From Mycobacterium parmense (lineage in GTDB: Bacteria; Actinomycetota; Actinomycetes; Mycobacteriales; Mycobacteriaceae), in NCBI RefSeq assembly GCF_010730575.1, contig NZ_AP022614.1, positions 5,146,001 through 5,210,000 of the forward strand: DNA of 64,000 nt, written 5' to 3'. Below are positions 18,308 to 27,231 of this stretch, piece after piece. Position 1 is the first letter of the stretch. Each line of letters opens with the position of its first letter. A model generated the notes under the pieces. That model was not told where the DNA came from and did no database searches. It worked only from the letters and a program-made list of their open reading frames with translations. The position numbers and the translations under genes are program-made.

Positions 18308-19885
18308 TTGAGTACAAAAGTCGAGATTGAACAGTTACCTGCTGCCGAGCGTGTCACTCCTGACCATGACGTCGTCATTGTGGGCGCTGGGTTCGGCGGT
18401 ATCGGCGCCGGTATCGCCTTGCAACGGAGAGGTATTCACGACTTTGTCATCGTCGACAAGTGGGATCGGGTGGGCGGCACCTGGCATGCGAACACATATC
18501 CGGGTGTGGCGGTGGATATTCCGTCGTTTGTCTACAGCTTTTCCTACGAGCAGCGCGGTGATTGGTCGCGGATCTTCGCTCCGGGTGACGAGCTTCGGGA
18601 TTACGCCGATGACGTCGTGGACCAATACGGCCTGCGTGAGAAGCTTCGGTTGAACACCACCGTCGCCTCGGCGGTGTTTGATGAGCACAACAGTCTATGG
18701 CGATTGACCGCCGCCGGCAACCAGGAGATCACGAGCCGATATGTCGTAATGGCGGTCGGCGGCCTGGAACGCCCGAAGATGCCCGATATCCCAGGTTTGG
18801 ACGAGTACGGGGGTGCGCTCGTGCACACCGCGCTATGGGATCACGACGTGGTGCTGGCCGGTAAGCGCGTCGCGGTGATCGGCACGGGCGCCACGGCGCT
18901 CCAGCTTGTCCCGGCCATCGTTGACGAGGTCGAACATCTGACCGTCTTCCAGCGAACGCCGATCTGGGTGTTCCCCAAACCGGATATGGAGATCAAGTCC
19001 GTCGGCCGATGGGTCCTGGGCCGTAAACGAATCCGCTCGGCTATCCGCACGGTGGGCACTGTCGCAACTGAGATCGGGATGGCGGGGATGTGGGTCGGTC
19101 CAGGGTGGCTAGTGAACGGGACTCGCCAGCTGCTCGAGCTAGCTACACGCCGCTGGATGCGTCGGCAAATCGAGGATCCAGTAATTCGGGAGAAGCTGAT
19201 CCCACACTATGGCTTGGGCTGCAAGCGCCCATCGATGTCAAACGACTACCTCCGCACATTCAACCGCGAAGATGTCAGCCTGGTCACCGATGCGATCGAG
19301 TGCATAACCAGGAAGGGGGTGCGGACAGTGGATGGTGTAGAGCACGAGGTCGACGTGTTGATATGCGCGACCGGGTTCAAGCTGTGGGATACGGGTGCAG
19401 TGCCACCCTTTCCCGTCATCGGGCGCGACGGCATCGATCTCGGGCGGTTCTGGTATGAGCAGAGATACCAGTCGTATCAAGGCGTGTCTGTTCCCAAATT
19501 TCCGAACATGTTCTCCATCACTGGGCCTTATGGCTTCGTGCTGGGATCATATCTGTGGATGATCGAAGCGACGTCGGCTCATCTGAGCCGCGCTATAGCC
19601 GAGGCGAAGCGCTGCGGCGCGACGGTCTGCGAGATACGTCAGGAAGTCCACGACGAGTATTTCCGGAAGTGTTTGAAGCGCCAGGAAAAGAACTTTCTGT
19701 TCACTCCGACCTGCGCGGATTCGAATACCTACTATATCAACAGCCAGGGCGATTCACCGTTTCGGCCGTCGACGCATGGCGAAATGTATTGGCAGAACCG
19801 ACATTACAACCTTGATGTCTACCGCTACAGTACGGGCGTTAAGCTTCCGGGTGCGATCGGGGCCATGAGGAAGGAGAACGCGTGA
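18308..19885 (+). CDS. Baeyer-Villiger-type flavin monooxygenase
   Basis: A flavoprotein monooxygenase of about 525 residues. The FAD-binding GxGxxG is seen in VIVGAGFGGIGAG (near the N-terminus), and the NADPH-binding motif is VIGTGATALQ (about residue 195). Between them is YGGALVHTALWD, which fits the Baeyer-Villiger fingerprint FxGxxxHxxxWD with Tyr for Phe. Such enzymes insert oxygen next to ketones using NADPH and O2. I set the start at the TTG at 18308, after the end of the upstream gene; the frame is also open from an ATG at 18257, which would overlap copy b by 29 bases. The stop overlaps the SDR start (GTGA), so the two are coupled. Confidence 0.88.
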   Translation: MSTKVEIEQLPAAERVTPDHDVVIVGAGFGGIGAGIALQRRGIHDFVIVDKWDRVGGTWHANTYPGVAVDIPSFVYSFSYEQRGDWSRIFAPGDELRDYADDVVDQYGLREKLRLNTTVASAVFDEHNSLWRLTAAGNQEITSRYVVMAVGGLERPKMPDIPGLDEYGGALVHTALWDHDVVLAGKRVAVIGTGATALQLVPAIVDEVEHLTVFQRTPIWVFPKPDMEIKSVGRWVLGRKRIRSAIRTVGTVATEIGMAGMWVGPGWLVNGTRQLLELATRRWMRRQIEDPVIREKLIPHYGLGCKRPSMSNDYLRTFNREDVSLVTDAIECITRKGVRTVDGVEHEVDVLICATGFKLWDTGAVPPFPVIGRDGIDLGRFWYEQRYQSYQGVSVPKFPNMFSITGPYGFVLGSYLWMIEATSAHLSRAIAEAKRCGATVCEIRQEVHDEYFRKCLKRQEKNFLFTPTCADSNTYYINSQGDSPFRPSTHGEMYWQNRHYNLDVYRYSTGVKLPGAIGAMRKENA

Positions 19886-20835
19886 AGGTCAATCGGTTGC
19901 GTCCACGCGTGGTGGTGGTCACCGGGGCTGCAAGCGGTATTGGCCGGGCGACAGCGATCAGGTTTGCCAAGCTCGGCGCCCATGTCGTGGTGTCCGACAT
20001 CGATCTGGATGCGGCACAAGCGACCACGGCGATGATCCGTGGTCATGCCCGCAGCGCGTCGGCGGCGCAATTGGATGTTATCGACCCCGATGCCTGGGAG
20101 GCGCTCGCTCGCAGCGTGTTAGCCGATTACGGATACGCCGATGTGCTGGTCAATAACGCAGGAATCTTGGTGGGCGGCCCGTTCTTAGAGCTGCGTCCGT
20201 CGGATTGGGAACGCCAACTCGGTGTGAACCTAATGGGCGTCGTTCATGGGTGCCGTTTCTTCGGCGCCCAGATGGTTGAACACGGCGGTGGCCATATCGT
20301 CAATATCGCCTCGGCGGCGGCATTCACGCCCACCCCGGTTATGTCGCCGTACTCGGTTTCCAAAGCGGGCGTGAAGATGCTGACCGAATGCCTGCGGCTC
20401 GAGCTCGGACCGAAAGGCATCGGCGTCAGCGCGATATGCCCGGGTGTGATCAATACCAATATAGGTGATCGCGCGGTGGTTGTCGGCGTCAACCACGAAC
20501 TGATCGAACAAGGAAAACAGTTCACCAAGAAGCTCCAGGAATTTGGCGAGAAGTTTCCGATCTCACCGATGAGTCCCGACCTCGTCGCTCGCGCCGCCGT
20601 GCGTGCTGTACGGTTTGATCTCGCGGTCGTACCGGTGCGCACCGAGGCCTGGCTGGGCTATTTCATGCTCCGCATTGCCCCCGCTGTCAACCGCCGTATG
20701 ACACAACCATTCTCAGTGGAGGCGTTGCAGCGGCTGGGCACTCGCCTGTTGAGCACCCAGCGCGCCACGAACCAGGACAAACTTGTCCCCCGTCGAGCCG
20801 ATTCGGCGGCGTCGGTCGTCAGCACGGGAAAGTAG
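19882..20835 (+). CDS. Short-chain dehydrogenase/reductase
   Basis: A 317-residue SDR starting at a GTG that overlaps the monooxygenase stop. Motifs: TGAASGIG (about 14-21), NNAG (about 92), Ser in NIASAAAF (about 138), YSVSK (about 152-156) and the PGVINTNIG segment. It probably converts the alcohol or ketone that the upstream Baeyer-Villiger enzyme uses or makes; this is inferred from coupling. The C-terminal ~60 residues extend beyond the usual 250-residue core and may bind membrane or substrate. It ends the operon that begins at 16456. Confidence 0.88.
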   Translation: MKVNRLRPRVVVVTGAASGIGRATAIRFAKLGAHVVVSDIDLDAAQATTAMIRGHARSASAAQLDVIDPDAWEALARSVLADYGYADVLVNNAGILVGGPFLELRPSDWERQLGVNLMGVVHGCRFFGAQMVEHGGGHIVNIASAAAFTPTPVMSPYSVSKAGVKMLTECLRLELGPKGIGVSAICPGVINTNIGDRAVVVGVNHELIEQGKQFTKKLQEFGEKFPISPMSPDLVARAAVRAVRFDLAVVPVRTEAWLGYFMLRIAPAVNRRMTQPFSVEALQRLGTRLLSTQRATNQDKLVPRRADSAASVVSTGK

Positions 20836-21162
20836 TCTGCTGACGATCAATGGCCATTCCGAAGTCGAGTGTTTCCGACATCATCAGTCCTTCCCGCCAA
20901 GCTCACGCCCGGCGTGTCAGACCAAGATCAGATCCACCGTTGTTCAGACAGTCCCAGGTATGGAAAATGACCCCGACGAAATCCTGCCCCACACCCGTAA
21001 ACGGGTTTCAGACGCAGGACCCTAGTAGCGCAGGGCTTCAAGTGCGGCGCGGACCAAGACGCCGGTCGCAGCGACCAGGCCGACGCTTATCCGGCCCGTT
21101 CGAACATCTACGCTCGAGGAGCTTGATGTACGCCATACAGCTTGACGACTTGTCGACGCGCG
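20836..21162. other. Convergent intergenic region
   Basis: About 330 bases between convergent gene ends. No intact gene, IS fragment or clear hairpin terminator was recognised. ORFs on the plus strand through this stretch have no start signal and no recognisable domains. Confidence 0.5.
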
Positions 21163-21570
21163 TCAAACAACCAGCAGGTCAGTACGGCCCTCAGCCCGCA
21201 GCAGCTCCTCGTACCGCGGGAAAAGCTTCTTGGCGACGGGAATAAGCTTCAGGATCTTTGGAACCGGCCCCTTGGCGCGGACCTGGCCTTTGGCCAGCGC
21301 GACAGCGAGATTGAGGTTGCCCTGCCAAAACCGGTTGGCCATGTCAGAGGTCATGAACATCGCTACGGTAGGCTTGATGTCACAGTTCCCGGTGAACACC
21401 TTCTTATTAGGCATGTCGACCGTAACCTGGATATCCGGGTCAGAGCAGTTGAGCTGCAGCACAACACCGGATGCCGCTAGTTGATCGGCGATCGACTCAT
21501 CGTCCACCGCCTCCTCGAAGATCCCGGCAATGTACTTCGTTGCCTCGACGCCGTCTTTGAAAACGCCCAT
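21163..21570 (-). CDS. SCP2-domain protein
   Basis: A 135-residue protein resembling SCP2 (sterol carrier) domains. The pattern is a hydrophobic beta core (VVLQLNCSDPDIQVTVDM), VAMFMTSDMANRFWQGNLN and VALAKGQVRAKGPVPKIL. By family knowledge such domains bind lipids or acyl-CoAs. The ATG at 21570 is preceded by a good GGAG site in CTAGGAG, so an upstream in-frame extension is rejected. It is the last gene of a minus-strand run with a ferredoxin, an orphan protein and a ferritin-like protein, and may carry the hydrophobic substrate for that system. Confidence 0.8.
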   Translation of the reverse strand: MGVFKDGVEATKYIAGIFEEAVDDESIADQLAASGVVLQLNCSDPDIQVTVDMPNKKVFTGNCDIKPTVAMFMTSDMANRFWQGNLNLAVALAKGQVRAKGPVPKILKLIPVAKKLFPRYEELLRAEGRTDLLVV

Positions 21571-21849
21571 GACACAACTCCTAGTCATTTGATGGGGTGG
21601 TGATGGTCGGGACGCCGCGAGGTCTGACCGAAAAACCACGATGATGATGTCGTGATAGATCGGCAAAGCTGACGGCGACGCGGCGGGAGCTCATGCGGCA
21701 GCTGACATTGTGGGTCGAAGCCACAGCTATCGCCTGTCCGAATTTTGGCAGAGAGGTCAGAATCAACCTCCGCGCCAAGCGGCCGCGCGACACGTGGCCC
21801 CGGCCACCAATCTGATGCCAATCCCTCAGCTCCTGGATCTTTTGATGTA

Positions 21850-22137
21850 TCAGCTATCTTTGCGCGCTGCCCAGTCGTATAGCTTTCCGATCTTCGTGTA
21901 GCCATTGTCCGGGACAAATGCCGCCTCGACCCGCCCGTCGTGAATACAATCGACGGGGCACAGCGGGACGCACTTCCCGCAGTCGATGCATTCATCGAGG
22001 TCGATGACGAATCGGCCCAGGAAATCGTCGGCCTTCTTGGATATGGCATCGACCCGTCCCGGGCACGAGTGCTCACACGCTCCGCACCCGATGCACGTGT
22101 CATCGATGTAGAAATGGCCTCGCCGAGTGCCGCTCAT
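21850..22137 (-). CDS. 2[4Fe-4S] ferredoxin
   Basis: A 95-residue ferredoxin with two complete 4Fe-4S motifs: CIGCGACEHSCP (about 16-27) and CIDCGKCVPLCP (about 51-62). The spacing between the motifs includes an insertion (VDAISKKADDFLGRF), and the C-terminal tail is about 30 residues. It would carry electrons, most simply to the ferritin-like protein encoded upstream in the same run. It starts at ATG 22137, 26 bases after the upstream gene ends, and lies about 280 bases upstream of the SCP2 gene. Confidence 0.92.
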   Translation of the reverse strand: MSGTRRGHFYIDDTCIGCGACEHSCPGRVDAISKKADDFLGRFVIDLDECIDCGKCVPLCPVDCIHDGRVEAAFVPDNGYTKIGKLYDWAARKDS

Positions 22138-22163
22138 GCTCTTTCCTTTTCTTCAGCGGCGAC

Positions 22164-22616
22164 TCACAGCCGAGCGCTCTTGTTGATGAAATGCTGCAAA
22201 CTCTGGTTGTAGCGGAAAAACATGTCCTTGCCCAGAGGATCAGATGACCAGACCCGTATCGGCGTCGACGCCATGCTCAAGGCGTTGAGGGTGTGATCGA
22301 GGTCCGGTCGGCCGTCTCCGGCGCGGATGTTGTCCACCATGTCCAGCCACGAATCACGGTCGGTTTCGATGACGAAATCCATCGACTCCAACCCTGTGTC
22401 GCTGATCTCTTTGATCTCGCTCACCTCGAAGCCGTCGAACGTGAGCTGGACAATCAACGCAGACCCATCTGGGCCGCCATCGAAGATGTTGACGGCAAAC
22501 CGGCAGTCGACCTCGCCGAGTTTACGGAACTCGGCGAGGTCAGCCTTACTGACCTCCGCCAGCCTGGTGAACCACTCAACGGTAGGAAGATCTGCGCTCG
22601 TACTTACGCCGTCCAC
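22164..22616 (-). CDS. Unknown protein, possibly SCP2-like
   Basis: A 150-residue protein I cannot assign firmly. The segment LTFDGFEVSEIKEI, followed by MDFVIETDRDSWLDMVDNI, resembles the strand-then-helix pattern of SCP2-like lipid-binding folds, but this is inference. It has no cysteines, no signal peptide and no membrane segment. The start (ATG 22616) overlaps the end of the ferritin-like gene by 13 bases, so the two are probably coupled and may form a complex, for example as a small or regulatory subunit. The ferredoxin gene follows. Confidence 0.7.
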   Translation of the reverse strand: MDGVSTSADLPTVEWFTRLAEVSKADLAEFRKLGEVDCRFAVNIFDGGPDGSALIVQLTFDGFEVSEIKEISDTGLESMDFVIETDRDSWLDMVDNIRAGDGRPDLDHTLNALSMASTPIRVWSSDPLGKDMFFRYNQSLQHFINKSARL

Positions 22617-23788
22617 GGCATCTCCAAGGGGATCGTCACCTTCTCGCGACGGTCAAACCCGGCCCGCTCACAGCGCTGCAGGTACTCCTCAATAATCGTC
22701 CCCCACAGGAACGACACACCCTCCATACCTTCGTCGATCTTGTCCACTCCACCGCCCATAAGAACGGCCAGCGGTTCCAACAGCCCGGGACTGCTCAGTG
22801 CGGTGAGGATGATCTGCTCGCCAAGATCGGCGAAGCGATGCATATCCGAAAGCGCCTTTTCCCGATCAGTCGAGCTGTCGAGGAAGTTCTTCAATTCCAG
22901 GGTCCCGTACGACACGTGACGGGCCTCGTCCTGCATGCAGCGCCGGAAGATCTCCTTGTCGACATGCGTCTTGGACAGGTACTCCCCGGCCCGGAAAATC
23001 GTAAGGACAAGCCCTTCGCCCAGCACGTTCAGCAGGAACGTGCCCTGGGTGTGGCTCGGCGACTCGAGGATCGCCTTCAGTGCCCACTCCAGGGCCGGGC
23101 TGGCGTGCAACAAGCCTCCCCCGCCGGCGAGGGCACGCTTTCGGAACACCTCCATGTGGCGGGCCTCGTCCATCATCTGCGTCACGAGGAAGTTCTTAAC
23201 CTCGTAGAAATCCGGTGAGGTGCGATACACCCACCGCGACGGAAAGTCACCGGCGACGAACTCAACCTCCGTCAAAGAGGTAGCCAGCTGGCACGCCGCC
23301 TTCTCCAGATCCTCACTGGCGGGCTCCAGCTCGTTCCACGGAATATCGCTGGTGGAGTTCCACTGCCGTGCCTTGGCCTCCTCATACAGCGTCATGACGT
23401 TGTCCGCCCAGGCCTCCTTCTTGTCGAGGATGTCATAAGCGTCGATGGTCGGCATCTGGTCAACATAGGGCTCACGCACAGAGCCGCGCGGGGCGAAGTT
23501 GCGCCACGTCGTGTGCTCGGGCAGCGTGCCGTAGGCTGGCGGGCGGTTGATGTCGGTATAGGTCAACCCCCGCGAACTCGGGCGCGCGCGAACACCCCAA
23601 TTGGCCTTGTCGGTGTTCATCCAGTGCAGCGAAAACGAGCCGCGCCCGAGCCGGTCGAGGTTCTCCTGCAACAACTCAGCCCAAATCGTGTTGTCCTCCC
23701 GAAACTTCTTCTCGTAAGCCGCCAACGCCTCGTCTTCGAGCGGAGTTTCACTGGGAAGCGCCTGCATCTGGGTCAGCATCTCGGTCAT
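22604..23788 (-). CDS. Ferritin-like diiron protein, R2-type pattern
   Basis: A protein of about 394 residues with two spaced D/E-E-x-R-H motifs: QMMDEARHMEVFRKRAL (about 208-224) and CMQDEARHVSYGTLEL (about 285-300), plus Glu-rich helices (TSLTEVEFVAGD and VLGEGLVLTIF). This is the hallmark of ferritin-like diiron carboxylate enzymes. I place the start at the ATG near 23788, because AAGGA lies just upstream; a GTG five codons earlier is possible. It leads a minus-strand run with an orphan protein, a ferredoxin and an SCP2 protein, which together look like a multicomponent diiron oxygenase. The substrate is unknown. Confidence 0.82.
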   Translation of the reverse strand: MTEMLTQMQALPSETPLEDEALAAYEKKFREDNTIWAELLQENLDRLGRGSFSLHWMNTDKANWGVRARPSSRGLTYTDINRPPAYGTLPEHTTWRNFAPRGSVREPYVDQMPTIDAYDILDKKEAWADNVMTLYEEAKARQWNSTSDIPWNELEPASEDLEKAACQLATSLTEVEFVAGDFPSRWVYRTSPDFYEVKNFLVTQMMDEARHMEVFRKRALAGGGGLLHASPALEWALKAILESPSHTQGTFLLNVLGEGLVLTIFRAGEYLSKTHVDKEIFRRCMQDEARHVSYGTLELKNFLDSSTDREKALSDMHRFADLGEQIILTALSSPGLLEPLAVLMGGGVDKIDEGMEGVSFLWGTIIEEYLQRCERAGFDRREKVTIPLEMPWTA

Positions 23789-24152
23789 GTGGTGATCCTT
23801 CACATTAGTGACCTAATCCATTCGTAGCGCCAGCGTATGGCGCCGCTCACATCGCGTGTAAGGTCCGGCAGGGTCAACTCTGACCCGAGTGGGCCATCCC
23901 ACTATCGAAACTTTTGGCCCGCCGCCGTAGCGCGAGCCGATAGGCTGAAGCTCAAGCGCTCCGCGCGCAACTACCTGGGCGTCTGGTTCCATTCCCAGGT
24001 GGTGGTGGTAATCAGCAGCTGACGCGACGAACAGCGGTTCAACGTAGGGCTGAACGCCGCTCCCCGCCGAATTACGGGCGAAGCTCTGTCTTTGAATACC
24101 TCGCCCGCGGCAGTTCGCGGCATGTCGGGAACGAGATGCACACAGAATGCGG
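23789..24152. other. Upstream region of the diiron operon
   Basis: About 360 bases between two minus-strand genes. It should contain the promoter of the diiron operon and the end of the carboxylesterase transcript. No gene, mobile-element scrap or strong palindrome was recognised. Confidence 0.45.
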
Positions 24153-25661
24153 TCAGGGGCGGCGGAAGGTAAATCCCTCCCACGCCTGGCGCCGAACCGC
24201 AAGCGGGTCACACTCGACCCGCGATGTCCTGTCGAAGATCATCACCGCATGGTCGGCACTGACGTGGCTGGGCCAACCCGCGCCAGGCACGCCTGTGCGG
24301 GCGAAGGCGCACCACCGCGACTGGACATCCTCGGTAATGCGCAGCGCCGTATATTTGTCGCCTGCCGCGCTGAGCAGCCGACCCAACCGCGTTCTGTAGA
24401 CGTCGAAAACTGCGAGCAATTCGGTAGCATGAGTGGCCCCCAGCCCGGACCATCGCAACGTGCGCGGAGCGTAGTCATAGCGGTACACGTATACCGGAGC
24501 GTGTGCGCTGTGCGCGTCGGCGATCTGCCATACGACCGATGCGAACGTGAAGTCGCCTCCCAATTCAATACAAGCAGCGGCTTTCGGATAAGAGGGGTAC
24601 GCCGCCGTAATCCGCTCACGGTCAGCAGATTCCACAGTCGATAGCAGCAGCTCGATCTTGGGTTCGTTCGTTGGCAGTAGTTTCAGGAAGCGGGTGAACA
24701 GCTTGGCTTCTTCCGCATTGTTACCCACGACGAGAGGCACTCGGTGTGCTTTTCCCAAGCGCAACGAATCCATTGGATCCAGCGGCAGGTAGTCGGTTCC
24801 ATATGTGGGACCGACCGGATATACGCCCGGCGCGTTGCGGCTTTCCTGCATGATCAGATGATCCAAAGTCGCTACGAGGTCGGTCGGCGGCGCGGTCAGC
24901 AAGACCGCGGCAGCGTCTCGCCTCCGAGCTCCGAGAATCGCCGCAAACCTTGCGGCGTATTCTTCAGATTGTTCACGGGAACTAGCCAAACCTCCCGCGG
25001 GGCTCTCAGAAATGGCTTGAGCGAACAGCCCTTTAGCAGCTGGAACAGCCAACAGCGTCGCCACTGCGTGTGCCCCTGCGCTCTCGCCGAATATCGTCAC
25101 AGCGTCGGGATTGCCGCCGAAGCTTGCGATGTTGTCACGCACCCAACGGAGCGCCATAACCAGATCACGCAGATAAAGATTGTCGTCGATGCGGAAGGCG
25201 TCGGTAGACAGAGACGAGAGGTCAACTGCTCCAAGCGCGCCCAGCCGGTAATTAACTGACACGAACACGCACCCCTTGCGAGCCAACGATGCCCCGTCAT
25301 ATACCGGTGTCGCGGAGCTGCCGAGGAAGTATGCGCCGCCATGGATGAACACCATCACAGGTAACGGCCGCTCGTATCTGGTGTCGGGCGCGACGACGTT
25401 CAGCGTCAGGCAGTCTTCGCTCATCGGCTGATATTTGCCGAGGCCAACAAAAGTGTATTTGCGCGGCTGTGGTGCACAGTACCTGAAACGGTGACACGGC
25501 AAGACTCCCTCCCACGGCTCGATTGGCCGGGGGGCTCTTAGGCGCAACGCCCCGACGGGCGGCTCGGCGTAGGGGATGGATCGCCACCTGGTCACGCCGT
25601 CTCGGGAGAAACCCTCGACCAAGCCGGAAGTTACTGTGGTGCAGACGGTACGAAGGTGCAT
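24153..25661 (-). CDS. Type-B carboxylesterase
   Basis: A protein of about 502 residues of the carboxylesterase type-B family (PF00135; LipT/PnbA-like). Visible landmarks are the N-terminal SIPYAEPPVGALR, the EDCLTLNV motif, the oxyanion-hole HGGAYFLGS, and the nucleophile elbow GESAG with Ser at about residue 194; ATHATEL supplies a candidate His. It hydrolyses ester bonds of small acyl or aryl esters by family knowledge. I prefer the ATG at 25661, which gives the usual short N-terminus; a frame from 25685 adds eight residues. It has no signal peptide, so a cytosolic enzyme is expected. Its transcript is separate from the hydrolase that precedes it. Confidence 0.88.
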   Translation of the reverse strand: MHLRTVCTTVTSGLVEGFSRDGVTRWRSIPYAEPPVGALRLRAPRPIEPWEGVLPCHRFRYCAPQPRKYTFVGLGKYQPMSEDCLTLNVVAPDTRYERPLPVMVFIHGGAYFLGSSATPVYDGASLARKGCVFVSVNYRLGALGAVDLSSLSTDAFRIDDNLYLRDLVMALRWVRDNIASFGGNPDAVTIFGESAGAHAVATLLAVPAAKGLFAQAISESPAGGLASSREQSEEYAARFAAILGARRRDAAAVLLTAPPTDLVATLDHLIMQESRNAPGVYPVGPTYGTDYLPLDPMDSLRLGKAHRVPLVVGNNAEEAKLFTRFLKLLPTNEPKIELLLSTVESADRERITAAYPSYPKAAACIELGGDFTFASVVWQIADAHSAHAPVYVYRYDYAPRTLRWSGLGATHATELLAVFDVYRTRLGRLLSAAGDKYTALRITEDVQSRWCAFARTGVPGAGWPSHVSADHAVMIFDRTSRVECDPLAVRRQAWEGFTFRRP

Positions 25662-25793
25662 CGCTCGACTGTAGCTAATGGCCATTCACATCCTGCTTAA
25701 GTGGATGGATGTCACGCATATCTTGGTTTTGGTAGCTGTCGGCTGCCCTTAACTATGGCCAGCTTTGGGCTGCGCCACACAGCTCAGAGGTTC

Positions 25794-26690
25794 TCAGGCC
25801 GAATTGGCTATCGTGCGGTCGAGAAATCCGGCGACTGCTGCAGTGAAGGCGTCGTTGTCGTCGCCGGCCACCATGTGACCTGTGCCGGAAACGTCCACCG
25901 CTTCGGCGTGCGGGACAACCTGGAGGAATTCATCGACCGACTGCTGCGATGTCACATCCGAGAGGACGCCGCGCACCAGAAGCGTTGGTGCCTGCACGCG
26001 ACGGGCCCCCTCAACAAGCAGTTCGCTGATCGCGTCGAACTGTTCGGCACCAGTGGCGGGGTCACCTTGCAGGAACTGAAAATTAGAGGTGATGAAAGCC
26101 GGATCCCATCGCCAAATCCACCTGCCATCGTCGCGTTGGCGCAACACTTTTCGCAGTCCGTCCAGGCTTTCGGGACGAGCGCGGTGCGGATTGTATTGGG
26201 CGATGACGTCGGCCGCGTCGTCGAGCGTGCCGAATCCGTCGGGATGGGCGGCCATAAATGACACGACGCGGCGTGCACCGTGGAACTCCATTCGCGGGGT
26301 GATGTCGACAAGAACGACTGCTGACCACAAATCGGCTGGTGCCAGCAGATGGGTTCCCAAAATGGTCATGCCACCCAACGACGCACCAACGACCACCGGC
26401 GGGCGGTCGTCACTCGCATGTTCGCGCACAGCCAGCAGATCGGATGTGAGTCCTGCGAGTTCGTATCGCCCAGTCGGGTCCCACCCGCTATCGCCGTGGC
26501 CTCGGGCATCGTAGGCGACGACGGTGTAACCGCGCGCATGCAACCGGCGCGCCGTGGTGGTCCAAGCGTGGCGATTTTGACCACCACCATGCAGGAGAAG
26601 TACGACGGCGCGGGCGGTGTCGTGCCGGTAGAAATCCGCCGTGAGGGTGACGCCGTCTTCGGTGCGGATTCGCTCGCAGGTAACAGTCAT
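25794..26690 (-). CDS. Alpha/beta hydrolase (block copy 1)
   Basis: A 298-residue alpha/beta hydrolase. It shows [13 protein letters not shown] (oxyanion region), [10 protein letters not shown], the nucleophile motif GASLGG with Ser at about residue 103, and a C-terminal His in [11 protein letters not shown]. The substrate is unknown; esters or lactones are likely. It has 27 differences from the paralog at 52289-53185 by my count (about 91 percent identity), with the same length. It sits in a minus-strand run with a thioesterase and a TetR gene, which faces a thiolase. Confidence 0.87.
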   Translation of the reverse strand: MTVTCERIRTEDGVTLTADFYRHDTARAVVLLLHGGGQNRHAWTTTARRLHARGYTVVAYDARGHGDSGWDPTGRYELAGLTSDLLAVREHASDDRPPVVVGASLGGMTILGTHLLAPADLWSAVVLVDITPRMEFHGARRVVSFMAAHPDGFGTLDDAADVIAQYNPHRARPESLDGLRKVLRQRDDGRWIWRWDPAFITSNFQFLQGDPATGAEQFDAISELLVEGARRVQAPTLLVRGVLSDVTSQQSVDEFLQVVPHAEAVDVSGTGHMVAGDDNDAFTAAVAGFLDRTIANSA

Positions 26691-26742
26691 TTGATTAGGC
26701 CGCGATAGCCAATTCGGACGGCACTCGTGCTCAGTCTCGCCA

Positions 26743-27183
26743 TCAACCGGAATACCCCCTCGGGCTAACCACCGTCACGGTTCCCTGCGCCGCGCATACC
26801 GCGCGCCCCGCGTTGGAGACATCGATTCTGGCGACACCGCTACGCTTGCCCAGCGCGATGATCTCGGTGACCGCAACGCACACTCCGCTCGACACGGGCT
26901 GCAGCAGATTTAGCTTGAATTCCGTTGTGGCCACCCATGATCCCGCTGGGATAACCGGATAGAACACCACGCCCAGACAGTGGTCTACCATCGCCGACAA
27001 GCATCCGCCGTGCAGGTTGCCGAACGGCGTCATCAGGTCGTCCCGAGCATCCATCTCCACAACCAGACGTCCCGCGGCGAATTCGGTGTGCCGAAATCCC
27101 AAGTAGCTGGACAGCCCACCCGCGGTTGCCGCCGCATTCTGCAACTCGTCGGCAATCTCTTGGCTGAACTGCTCGAACTTCAT
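26743..27183 (-). CDS. PaaI-type hotdog thioesterase (block copy 1)
   Basis: A 146-residue hotdog-fold protein. The PaaI/YbgC-type signature is NLHGGCLSAMVDHCLGVV, followed by the beta-strand region TTEFKLNLLQPVSSGV. Such proteins hydrolyse acyl-CoA or aryl-CoA thioesters. It is 15 residues different from the copy at 51796-52236 by my count. It lies between the hydrolase and the TetR gene, in one minus-strand run, and may release CoA from the product of the facing thiolase; that link is inferred. Confidence 0.87.
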   Translation of the reverse strand: MKFEQFSQEIADELQNAAATAGGLSSYLGFRHTEFAAGRLVVEMDARDDLMTPFGNLHGGCLSAMVDHCLGVVFYPVIPAGSWVATTEFKLNLLQPVSSGVCVAVTEIIALGKRSGVARIDVSNAGRAVCAAQGTVTVVSPRGYSG

Positions 27184-27231
27184 GTCTAGAGCCCCTCGTC
27201 GTTCACCGATACTGCTGCCACTAACGAGACA

